Assembly (NCBI RefSeq): GCF_014174515.1
Contig: NZ_JACJUG010000002.1
Span: forward strand, 186,001-250,000
DNA: 64,000 nucleotides
DNA from: Mitsuaria sp. WAJ17
GTDB taxonomy: Bacteria; Pseudomonadota; Gammaproteobacteria; Burkholderiales; Burkholderiaceae_C
Reading direction: 5' to 3'
Part shown: positions 8,471 to 17,459 of the stretch, in pieces
Numbering within the stretch: position 1 is the first letter of the stretch
Layout of the letters: each line of letters opens with the position of its first letter
The notes under the pieces: model-generated
What the model was told of the DNA's origin: nothing
The model's input: the letters and a program-made list of their open reading frames with translations, nothing else
Database searches by the model: none
Program-made: the position numbers and the translations under genes

Positions 8471-8822
8471 CGGAGATGCCGGTACGCCTCCGCTAGCGGC
8501 CGTCAGATCTTCGTGGTCGGCCCGCTCGGCGGAAACGCAGGGCCAGTTCGAGAGCGACGACGTCATCGACCAGGTCCGCCGGGCCCTGCAGAACATCAGG
8601 GATGCGTTCTTCTAAGGCGGATTTGATCCTCTGAATGGTTGGGTGAATAGTGGGTTATGTGATTGACAGGCGAGAGCGCCTGGTCCGTGGCGCGAGGTTG
8701 GGCAGATTGACCGCGCGGTGCCGGGCCGAGGGTGCGGCGAGGCCATGAGCGCCGTGCAGTTGGCGGCGCCGATGGAGGACCACGCCAGGGTGGAGAGCGA
8801 GGTGACGGCCGTGCCGGGATGA
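8471..8822 (+). pseudogene. Decayed duplicate of the ridA-like gene
   Basis: Two blocks align collinearly with the intact ridA-like gene at 7018-7425. Positions 8471-8605 match 7072-7206; they share the word CCAGTTCGAGAGCGACGAC and the following CAGGTCCGCC. Positions 8664-8822 match 7267-7425, including CCATGAGCGCCGTGCAG and the end of the gene up to its TGA. Between them about 58 bases are diverged and carry in-frame stops (for example TAA at 8613). The first 54 bases, including the start codon, are not recognisable, and a stop (TAG at 8493) interrupts the first block. Length between the blocks is nearly preserved, so the copy was once full length and decayed mainly by substitutions and small indels. 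No product is expected. Confidence 0.85.
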
Positions 8823-9139
8823 GGGCGCCTGTCGCCTGCCGTCATGGGGGCACGAGGGGCCAGGCGCTACGACCCGCTCAAGCGGGGGGTGGCTTACAAA
8901 CCATTACCACTTCCGGTGCGCCGGAGCCGGCCCGGGCGGCAGAATCCGCGGCGACATCAGGCAGCCCCATGCGCGGCCCGGCGTACCCCCGTGGGGGCAG
9001 GTCGGGGGCGATGCAGGCTGCTGATCCTTAGCAATCTTGTCCTGGACGGGCTGGTCCTCAGCGTGCCGCAGAGCGCGTGCAGCCCCGCAGCTGACGTTGG
9101 GTCGTGCGGTGCAAATCCAGGCGCCTCGGGAGGAATCTC
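8823..9139. other. Non-coding interval before the Ig-like lipoprotein gene
   Basis: About 317 bases between the ridA pseudogene and the next start codon. Short open frames cross it but none has a ribosome site or recognisable product. It must hold the promoter and leader of the downstream lipoprotein gene, whose ribosome site GGGAGGAA lies at 9128-9135. I see no riboswitch, terminator or repeat that I can support. Confidence 0.5.
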
Positions 9140-12100
9140 ATGCGAATTCATGGCTGGCGCCTGCGCTTTGGCGCGGTCGTCGTGAGTCTGGCCGCCGCCC
9201 TGAGCGGCTGCGGTGGTGACTCTTCAACCCCCACGCCCACTCCGGAACCGCCCACCCCGCCGGTCGTGGTGAAGACCGGCTCCGTCAGCGGCTTCATCTA
9301 CGAAGCCGACACCGGCCTGCCGATCGCGGCTGCCACGGTGCGCAGCGGCACGCTGAGCGCCACCACCGATGCCAAGGGCGCCTTCACGCTGGCCGAGGTG
9401 CCGGTGGGCGAGGCGCTGCTGGGCATCAGCCATGCCGGCCACGCCGCTCACCAGGCCAAGGCGCAGGTGCAGCAGGGCGTGGCGAGCACCCTGACGGCCA
9501 GCCTGGCCCGCGTGGGGGCCACGGCCAGCGTCAACGCGGCCAGCGGTGGCACGGTCCAGGTGCCGAACTCCCCGGCCCAGGTCACGCTGCCCGCGAACGC
9601 CGTGGTGGACGCCAAGGGCGCCGCCTACACCGGCGCCATCGCCGTGGAGATCACGCCCATCGATCCCGCGAGCGATGCGGCCCGCATGCCGGGCGGCTAC
9701 ATGAGCCAGCCCGCCACCGCCGGCGCCACGCCCCAGCCTATGGAGAGCCTGGGCGCCCTGACGGTCGTCCTGCGAGACAGCGCCGGCCAGAACCTGCAAC
9801 TGGCCAAAGGCGTGAACGCCGTCATCCGCATTCCGCTGGCCACGCGCTCCCCGGACGTGCCCGCCACCATCCCGCTCTTCTACCTGAACGAGGCCACCGG
9901 CCTCTGGGTGCAGGAAGGCGAGGCCCGCCTGATGGGCGAAGGCAGCCAGCGCTACTACGAAGGCCAGGTCGGTCACTTCACGACCTGGAACGCGGATCGC
10001 GTCTATGACTCCATCCGCGTGCGCGGCTGCGTGCAGGACGACAAGGGCCAGCGCAAGTCCGGCGTCAGCGTGTTCGCCGACGGCGTGGACTACAGCGCCC
10101 GTACCACGGCCTACACCGGCAGCAACGGCGACTTCGAGCTGGTGATGCGCCGCGGCAGTGTGGCCACCATCTTTGCCCAGACCGGCGACTGGCTGTCCAA
10201 CTTCGTGAAGGCCGGCCCATCGACGACGGACATCACCCTGCCCAGCTGCCTGGTGCTCAGCGCCAGCACCGCCGCTCCCGTCATCATTCAGCAGCCGCTG
10301 GACGCCAGCAGCTTCGTGGGTTGGCCGGCTCACTTCGCGGTCTACGCGGCCGGAGCCCGTACCCTGAGCTACCAGTGGAGCCGCGACGGCGTGCCCATCG
10401 TCGGCGCCACCCAGAGCAGCCTGGACTTCGTGCCCGCAGGTGCGGCAGACGACAACGCCCGCTTCACCGTCAAAGTCAGCAACGACTTCGGCAGCGTCAC
10501 CAGCACGCCGGCCACCCTGCACCTGACGAGCGCGGCAGCACCGGTGATCTACCAGCAGCCGGCAAGCCAGAAGGCGGCCGTGGGCGCCACCGTCACCTTC
10601 CGCGTCAACGCCGAGGCTGGTGGATTCCCCCTGGGCTACCAATGGCAGCAGCTGCGTGCCGGTGCCTGGACCGACATCGCCGGCGCCACCGCCGCCAGCT
10701 ACACCACGTCCAAGCTCACGGCAGCCGACAACGGCGTCGGTTTCCGCGTCGTGGTGACAGCGAACAAGAAGTCGGTGAACTCCGACACCGCCCTGCTCAG
10801 CGTGGCCGTGCCCGTGGCACCGGCCATCACCACGCAGCCGCGTGACATCACCGTCAGCGTGGGCCAGAACGCCTCGCTGTCCGTGGGGGCCGAGGCCAAT
10901 GAGATTGCCCCGGTGAGTTATCAGTGGCAGCGCAATGGCGTGGACATCGTCGGCGCCACCTCGGCGAGCTACGTCACGCCCGTGCTGGAGCTGAAGGACA
11001 GCGGCAGCCGCTTCCAGGTCGTGCTGAGCAACAGCGTGGGCAAGGTCACCAGCAGCAGTGCCACGGTGACGGTCAATGCGGGCAGCTCGGGCGGCTCCGG
11101 CTACTACCTGCTGTCCTACGCCGGCCCCTCGGTGAATGCCAGCACCACCTTCGCCGACGGTCCTGAAACCTCGGGTACGCCGGCCCTGGTGGCCGTCAAG
11201 GCCGACAACCCCGGGCTGGGCACCAGCACGGTCGAGGCCGGTGGCCAGATGTCCTTCTGGAACCACAGCGTCATCCAGGCCAGCGTGTCGGGTGGCCAGG
11301 TGAGCAATGTCCAGCAGCGCTACTACGCCTACTTCAAGGGCAGCCGCCTGTACAAGGTGGACCAGTCCATCGCCAGCGGTGTGCCGGTGCCGGCGCTGCT
11401 GTCCAGCCTCAAGAGCAGCGAGGTTTGCGGGCGCTCCAGCGTCACCATGGACCTGGCGATGCTGGATGGCATGGGCAATGACTTCGCCGATCCGTCGCGT
11501 TCGTGGATGTTCATGGTCGCACCCGGGCCGGACGGCCGCTGCGACACCAGCGCCGACAACCAGGCCTGGGCCGTGCGCCTCAACATGGATGGTGGCAGCG
11601 CCGCCCGCCTGATCGACATGCCCGTGGCGGAGATCCGCAACAACGACGGCAGCCTGGCCGGCTTTGTGCTGCGCAAGGGCACGCAGCTCAGCCGTGTCGA
11701 CGCCGACCTGGGCTCGCCCACGGCCCTGTTCAAGCTGGGCAGCGCTGACTTCCACAACCTCAGCGCGGGCAACATCGGCTCCTCGGGACCGGGCATCTGG
11801 TTGTTCATCGAAGGCGGCAAGCTCTACGGCGTGGACCTGGCCAAGCCCGACAGTGCCAAGCTGCTGGCCACCCTGGCGGCCGACGAAAGCCACCAAGGCA
11901 CGGTGGTCAGTGACGGCCCCCATGGCTATCTGGCGCTGACCTCCACCAGCGGCACCCGCCTCCTGCACATCACCGACACCCTGGCCGTGGACACCCTGGC
12001 CACGCTGGACGTGCAGGCCAGCGACGTGCAGCTGACGCCCAGCCATGTCGTCGTGCAGAGCCTGGGCCTCAGCGGCAAGAAGGGGCAGGTCCTTGGCATC

Positions 12101-12742
12101 GCCCGCGCGGGCGGCGCCCGCAGCGTCCTTTACACCCTGGCTGCTGGGGAGGCCTTCGGCCAGAGCCAGACCTCCGGCGGCAACGTGTACGTGAACGTGC
12201 TGGCCATCGGCCCCAGCCCCTCCGTGCGCACCCTGATCAGCGCCCCCGATGGTGGCTCGCAGCAATGGCTGCCGGGCACCATGGTGGTGGGCTGGATGGG
12301 CGCCAAGGTGTGGCCGGCGCGCTCCTGGCTGGGGGGCTCGGCCAGTTGGTCCCTGTTCATGGTCGATGGCGCGGTCGGTCCCTTCAACATGTCCGGCGGC
12401 ACCCTGCGCAGCGTCCAGGGCGACACCCGCCAGACCCTGGTCACCTATGGCAAGCTGCCCACGGGCCCGATGGCGACCAGCTATGCCTACGTGTTCAACT
12501 ACGGCCAGGCCAGCCTGCTGCCCGTGTTCAGCGTGGATGGCAGCGGCAGCGGCAGCTTCATCATGGATCTGCTCTACCTCAAGACCGATGCCCCGGGCCT
12601 GACGCGCATGACGAACTTCCTGCCCAGCGCGGCCAGCCCGTCCGCCAAGTCCGCGAAGGCGGCAGAGGGCAGTCTCAAGCGGCTCAGCGGCGCGGCGGCC
12701 AGATCGGCCGCCCTGTATCGCGCCCAGCGCGCTGCCCGCTGA
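9140..12742 (+). CDS. Large lipoprotein with carboxypeptidase-regulatory-like and Ig-like domains
   Basis: A 1200-residue predicted surface lipoprotein. The signal peptide ends in the lipobox LSGC (Cys at residue 25), followed by a Pro/Thr-rich linker. Residues about 45-135 resemble a carboxypeptidase-regulatory-like beta fold (GSVSGFIYEADTGLPIAAATV). A further beta region follows, then about three Ig-like repeats between roughly 375 and 650, each with a YQW core and a QQP or TQP entry. The C-terminal 550 residues show repeated short beta segments and could be a propeller, which is only a guess. Start at the ATG at 9140 behind GGAGG. It is probably a cell-surface adhesion or polysaccharide-interaction protein; no enzyme motif is visible. 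A strong terminator follows 20 bases after its stop. Confidence 0.75.
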   Translation: MRIHGWRLRFGAVVVSLAAALSGCGGDSSTPTPTPEPPTPPVVVKTGSVSGFIYEADTGLPIAAATVRSGTLSATTDAKGAFTLAEVPVGEALLGISHAGHAAHQAKAQVQQGVASTLTASLARVGATASVNAASGGTVQVPNSPAQVTLPANAVVDAKGAAYTGAIAVEITPIDPASDAARMPGGYMSQPATAGATPQPMESLGALTVVLRDSAGQNLQLAKGVNAVIRIPLATRSPDVPATIPLFYLNEATGLWVQEGEARLMGEGSQRYYEGQVGHFTTWNADRVYDSIRVRGCVQDDKGQRKSGVSVFADGVDYSARTTAYTGSNGDFELVMRRGSVATIFAQTGDWLSNFVKAGPSTTDITLPSCLVLSASTAAPVIIQQPLDASSFVGWPAHFAVYAAGARTLSYQWSRDGVPIVGATQSSLDFVPAGAADDNARFTVKVSNDFGSVTSTPATLHLTSAAAPVIYQQPASQKAAVGATVTFRVNAEAGGFPLGYQWQQLRAGAWTDIAGATAASYTTSKLTAADNGVGFRVVVTANKKSVNSDTALLSVAVPVAPAITTQPRDITVSVGQNASLSVGAEANEIAPVSYQWQRNGVDIVGATSASYVTPVLELKDSGSRFQVVLSNSVGKVTSSSATVTVNAGSSGGSGYYLLSYAGPSVNASTTFADGPETSGTPALVAVKADNPGLGTSTVEAGGQMSFWNHSVIQASVSGGQVSNVQQRYYAYFKGSRLYKVDQSIASGVPVPALLSSLKSSEVCGRSSVTMDLAMLDGMGNDFADPSRSWMFMVAPGPDGRCDTSADNQAWAVRLNMDGGSAARLIDMPVAEIRNNDGSLAGFVLRKGTQLSRVDADLGSPTALFKLGSADFHNLSAGNIGSSGPGIWLFIEGGKLYGVDLAKPDSAKLLATLAADESHQGTVVSDGPHGYLALTSTSGTRLLHITDTLAVDTLATLDVQASDVQLTPSHVVVQSLGLSGKKGQVLGIARAGGARSVLYTLAAGEAFGQSQTSGGNVYVNVLAIGPSPSVRTLISAPDGGSQQWLPGTMVVGWMGAKVWPARSWLGGSASWSLFMVDGAVGPFNMSGGTLRSVQGDTRQTLVTYGKLPTGPMATSYAYVFNYGQASLLPVFSVDGSGSGSFIMDLLYLKTDAPGLTRMTNFLPSAASPSAKSAKAAEGSLKRLSGAAARSAALYRAQRAAR

Positions 12743-12762
12743 ACACGGCGGGCTCTCCAGCA

Positions 12763-12789
12763 AAGCGCCCCTCACCGGGGCGCTTTTTT
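12763..12789 (+). terminator. Rho-independent terminator
   Basis: Perfect 9-bp stem AAGCGCCCC/GGGGCGCTT with a 5-base loop (TCACC), followed by a T-run. It lies 20 bases after the large lipoprotein gene and 14 bases before the 3' end of the convergent binding-protein gene, and it may serve both. Confidence 0.9.
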
Positions 12790-12802
12790 CTTTTGCCGGC
12801 CG

Positions 12803-13555
12803 CTAGGGCAGGGCGGGGATGGTCTCGTCGATGCGCTGGCGGACCTGGGCGGGGACGGTGCGCTTGCAGAGGATGTAGCGGTACTCCTCGGCCGGCACAT
12901 CGGGGAACTGCACGACCAGGAACTCGCTCATGGGGTAGCCGGCCTCGCCGACGAAGATGCTGGCCTCCTCGGCCGTGGTGATGATGGCATCCGCGCGGTT
13001 GCGCTTGAGCATCTGCACCATGGCCGGCACCTCCAGGGACACCTGCTGCACCTGCGCCAGCGGCATGCGGGCAATCAGAGCGTTCATGTAGGCGCCCTGA
13101 GAGAAGTTCTGCTTGAGCAGCAGCCTGACCTTCGGGCTCTGGAAGAAGGCCCGAGCCGTGGTGCCGGGCTCCAGCGGGAAGTCGGCCCGCAGCAGGGCGA
13201 TCAGCGGCTTGTCACGCAGCATGGGCTTGCTGAACCAGAAGTCGGCCTGTCGCTCGGGCGTTGCGTACCAGGCCGGCGAGCAGGCGGGCGTCGCCTCGCT
13301 GCGCAGCGCGAGCAGGATGCGGTTGGCGGGCATGCGCACCCATTCGAAGCGCAGGCCGGCACGGCGCAGGATCTGTTCGGTGGTCTCTGCGAAGAGGCCG
13401 GTGACACGACCCTGCGCGTCGGTGTAGTGGAAGGGGGGGCGCTCGTAGTAGTAGAGGCGCAGTGGCGCTTCCACTGCGTCCGCTGGGTCAGCCCGGGCGG
13501 GCTCCCCATGCAAGGCGGCCAGCAGCGCCAGCGCCCAGGCCACGACAGCTCTCAT
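12803..13555 (-). CDS. Periplasmic amino-acid-binding-like (SBP_bac_3) protein
   Basis: A 250-residue protein with a signal peptide (MRAVVAWALALLAALHG, cleavage near ARA) and the family-3 solute-binding pattern: a PLRLYYYERPPFHYTDAQG first strand, then GLFAETTEQILRRAG. No permease or ATPase gene is adjacent, so it may be a stand-alone sensor or orphan binding protein, as is common for short family-3 proteins in Burkholderiales. A GGGGG stretch just upstream of the ATG at 13555 can serve as ribosome site. It is divergent from the alpha/beta hydrolase gene, with about 190 bases between them. Confidence 0.75.
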   Translation of the reverse strand: MRAVVAWALALLAALHGEPARADPADAVEAPLRLYYYERPPFHYTDAQGRVTGLFAETTEQILRRAGLRFEWVRMPANRILLALRSEATPACSPAWYATPERQADFWFSKPMLRDKPLIALLRADFPLEPGTTARAFFQSPKVRLLLKQNFSQGAYMNALIARMPLAQVQQVSLEVPAMVQMLKRNRADAIITTAEEASIFVGEAGYPMSEFLVVQFPDVPAEEYRYILCKRTVPAQVRQRIDETIPALP

Positions 13556-13749
13556 GCCAATCCCCCGCCTGGATGGCCGGCGGGCGACGGCGTGTCGGTC
13601 CGGCTTCCTGGATGCGGACGATCATAGCCAGCGCCGCGGACCGGGAGCAAAGGGTCGCTCCTGGGCCCGGGCGGCCGGAGTCCTGGAGGGCTGAAGGTCT
13701 TCGCTCTGGTGCAGAATGGCCCCGTCATCACCAGACGGGGAATGCAGGC

Positions 13750-14982
13750 ATGGCCGGACCTCCTTCGCGCCGCGGGCATCCGGTGCGCGGCCTCGTGAAG
13801 CTCACGGCCAGTGCCACGCTGGGCCTGGCCGACTTGGTCGAGGCCGTGCATGCCCGCGTGCTGAATGGCCCCCTGGCTGCCGGCCGCGACGCCCAGGACC
13901 GCACGACAGGCCTGACGGGGATGGTCTACCGTGGCATCCGCGGCGTGACGCGCCTCGCGGGAGCGGGCGCCGACGAGTTGCTGGCCCTGCTGGAGCCCGC
14001 CCTTGGCCGCGCCCCCGGGCTGCCGCAGAGCGAGGCCTTGGTCTCGGCGCTCAACGGTGTGCTGGGTGACCACCTCGAGCAGAGCCACAACCCCCTGGCC
14101 ATACCCATGGGCCTGCACCACGGCGGGCGCCCGCTGCTGCTGGAGAAGGCGGCGCTGGCCGCGGCGCTGCCCGAGGCGGGGGATGCGCCATTGCTGCTGA
14201 TCCACGGCTTGTGCATGAACGAGCAGCAATGGCGGCGCGCCGGCCATGACCATGGCGCCGCGCTGGCCCGGGACCTCGGCTTCACGCCGCTTTACCTGCG
14301 CTACAACACCGGCCTGCACATCGCCCGCAACGGCCAGGCCCTGGCAGACTTGCTGGAAGACCTGGTGGCGCAATGGCCCGGCGTTTTGCGCAGCCTGACC
14401 CTGCTGGGCCACAGCATGGGCGGTCTGCTGGCGCGCAGTGCGCTGCATTACGGGGCCGCTGCCGGTCATCGCTGGCCCGCGCTCGTGGACGATCTGCTCT
14501 TCCTGGGCACGCCGCACCATGGCGCGCCGCTGGAGCGCCTGGGGCACTGGTTCGAGCTGCTCCTGGACCAGACGCCCTATGCCACGCCCTTTGCGCGCCT
14601 GGGCCGGGTGCGCAGCGAAGGCATCACTGACCTGCGTCATGGCAGCCTTCTTGAGCAGGACTGGCAGGGGCGCGACCGCTTCAGTGCGGAGCGGGCCGCG
14701 CCCATGCACCTGCCGCTGCCCGCGCAGGTGCGCTGCTACACCATCGCCGGCAGCATCGGTGCGCGGCGCGACGACCTCAAGGACCGCCTGCTGGGCGACG
14801 GCCTGGTCCCGCTGGACAGCGCGCTGGGCCGGCATGCCGATCCGCTGCGCACCCTGGCCTTTGCACCCGAGCGGCAGTGGATCGGCTACGGCCTGGGGCA
14901 CCTGGCCCTGCTGGGCGATCCGGCGGTGTATGCGCAGTTGCTGCAGTGGCTGCGGCCCTGGCGGACGAGCCCTCCGGCTTGA
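13750..14982 (+). CDS. Alpha/beta hydrolase (PGAP1/lipase-like)
   Basis: A 410-residue protein whose second half is an alpha/beta-hydrolase fold. It shows LLLIHGLCMNE (oxyanion region), the nucleophile elbow LLGHSMGGLLAR with Ser at about residue 222, and FLGTPHHGAPLER after it, as in PGAP1-like and triacylglycerol-lipase-like enzymes. A C-terminal GHLALLGD provides a candidate catalytic His. The N-terminal 130 residues are helical and not recognised. No signal peptide is visible, so it is probably cytoplasmic. It likely hydrolyses an ester, perhaps a lipid or polyester; the substrate is unknown. Confidence 0.75.
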   Translation: MAGPPSRRGHPVRGLVKLTASATLGLADLVEAVHARVLNGPLAAGRDAQDRTTGLTGMVYRGIRGVTRLAGAGADELLALLEPALGRAPGLPQSEALVSALNGVLGDHLEQSHNPLAIPMGLHHGGRPLLLEKAALAAALPEAGDAPLLLIHGLCMNEQQWRRAGHDHGAALARDLGFTPLYLRYNTGLHIARNGQALADLLEDLVAQWPGVLRSLTLLGHSMGGLLARSALHYGAAAGHRWPALVDDLLFLGTPHHGAPLERLGHWFELLLDQTPYATPFARLGRVRSEGITDLRHGSLLEQDWQGRDRFSAERAAPMHLPLPAQVRCYTIAGSIGARRDDLKDRLLGDGLVPLDSALGRHADPLRTLAFAPERQWIGYGLGHLALLGDPAVYAQLLQWLRPWRTSPPA

Positions 14983-14996
14983 TGCGGGCCACCTCC

Positions 14997-15011
14997 GGGG
15001 TCAGGTCTTGC
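14997..15011 (+). repeat. Dispersed 15-bp word, copy 3
   Basis: Exact copy covering the 3' end of the LysR gene, including its stop codon. Confidence 0.85.
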
Positions 15012-15912
15012 CTACCGTTTCCAGGAAGGCCTGGCGCAAGGCCGGGGCCGAGTCCTGCCGCCAGGCCGCGAACACGCGGCTGCGCTCCATGGTCTCCGCC
15101 AGCGGCTTGAACACGGCGCCCTGGATGCCGGCGTCCCGGAAGGCCGCCGGCACGATGGACACCCCCAGCCCCCGCGCCACCAGGGACACCACCGACAGCC
15201 AGTGCCGCCCCTCGTGCTGCAGGCGCGGGTAGAAGCCCTGCTGGCGGCACATCTCGACGATCCGGGCGTGGTAGTCCGGCGAGCCGCGGCGGGAGAAGAG
15301 GATGAAGGGCTGGTCGCTCAAGGACGCCAGAGCCACGCGGCGCTTGCCCGCGGCCGCATGCGAGGCGGGGAGGCAGGCGAGGAAGGGCTCGTCGTACAGC
15401 GGCTCGCAGGCGAGGGCAGGGGGCAGGCGGTCGGTGTGGAGCAGGGCCAGGTCCAGCTCCTCCTGCAGCAAGGCCTGGATCTGGTCCTGCGAGTTCAGCT
15501 CGATCACCACCACCTCCACCCGGGGATGGGAGTCCTGGAAGGTGGCTAGCCAGTCGGGCAGGCCATGGAAGACCGTGGAGCCCACGAAACCCAGGCGCAG
15601 GCGGCCGACCTCGCCGGCCTGCACCTCGCGGGCCTGGGCGCAGGCCTCCTCGAAGCGGCCCAGCAGGGCCTGCGCACTGGCGCGAAAGCTCTCACCGGCG
15701 GGGGTGAGGCGCACGCCCTTGCTGTCGCGGTCCAGGAGCCGCGCACCCACGGCCGACTCCAGCTGCTGCAGCGCCACGGACAGCGGCGGTTGCGACATCG
15801 CCAGGCGCTGTGCCGCGCGCCCGAAGTGCAGCTCCTCGGCCAGGGCCAGGAAGTAGCGCAGATGGCGCAGTTCCACGCGGGAGAGGGCGGCGGTCGCCAG
15901 TGAGCTTGCCAT
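15001..15912 (-). CDS. LysR family transcriptional regulator (probable regulator of gcdH)
   Basis: A 303-residue LysR-type protein. The N-terminal helix-turn-helix spans about residues 13-72 (VELRHLRYFLALAEELHFG, then SQPPLSVALQQLE), and the C-terminal part is the periplasmic-binding-like effector domain. It is divergent from gcdH with 130 bases between them, the usual arrangement of a LysR regulator and its target. The effector may be glutaryl-CoA or glutarate, which is inference. The last codons and the stop (GKT, TGA) are formed by an exact copy of the dispersed 15-bp word at 14997-15011. Confidence 0.85.
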   Translation of the reverse strand: MASSLATAALSRVELRHLRYFLALAEELHFGRAAQRLAMSQPPLSVALQQLESAVGARLLDRDSKGVRLTPAGESFRASAQALLGRFEEACAQAREVQAGEVGRLRLGFVGSTVFHGLPDWLATFQDSHPRVEVVVIELNSQDQIQALLQEELDLALLHTDRLPPALACEPLYDEPFLACLPASHAAAGKRRVALASLSDQPFILFSRRGSPDYHARIVEMCRQQGFYPRLQHEGRHWLSVVSLVARGLGVSIVPAAFRDAGIQGAVFKPLAETMERSRVFAAWRQDSAPALRQAFLETVGKT

Positions 15913-15938
15913 ATTTTATGCCTATCGTTGAATGGCTT

Positions 15939-15957
15939 ATTCGTATTGGACACGAAT
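15939..15957. promoter_or_regulatory. Candidate LysR operator between the regulator and gcdH
   Basis: Perfect inverted repeat ATTCGT-N7-ACGAAT in the short divergent region. Its size and dyad symmetry fit a LysR-type recognition site, which has T-N11-A cores. It sits 27 bases from the regulator start and 86 bases from the gcdH start. Function is inferred from position only. Confidence 0.55.
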
Positions 15958-16042
15958 CGTCTCACAAGGAATACTTGTCGCCCATCAAGGTGCAGCAAAG
16001 CCGCCCCGCAGCGATCGAGACAAGACTGGACAGGAGATCATC

Positions 16043-17221
<1,179 letters not shown>

Positions 17222-17240
17222 CCTCGCCGGATGGCGCTTG

Positions 17241-17258
17241 CCGGGGCTGCAGCCCCGG
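17241..17258 (+). terminator. Possible terminator hairpin after gcdH
   Basis: Perfect palindrome CCGGGGCTGCAGCCCCGG followed by only three T residues, 19 bases after the gcdH stop. The lack of a long T-run makes it a weak or Rho-assisted terminator candidate. Confidence 0.4.
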
Positions 17259-17459
17259 TTTACCGTACCTCAGACCTGCGCCCAATGGCGGCGGAGATGG
17301 GCGCCCACGCCCTGTGCGCGGTGCTGGCAAGGGATGGGCGTGACGGGCTGCCAACCGCCTCAGAGAGGGGTGTCGCGGCAGCCGCTCGCCCGTGAATTTG
17401 TCACCGGATGGCCTTAAGGGTTTTCTAGAATTCACGCAGCTTCAAGTTGAGGGTGCGGG

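Noticed and set aside
8732..9031. Plus-strand frame of 99 codons after the ridA pseudogene
   Set aside because: Begins inside the pseudogene match and lacks a ribosome site or family.
9224..12775. Minus-strand frame of 1183 codons opposite the Ig-like lipoprotein
   Set aside because: No ribosome site or recognisable motif; it would run through the terminator at 12763.
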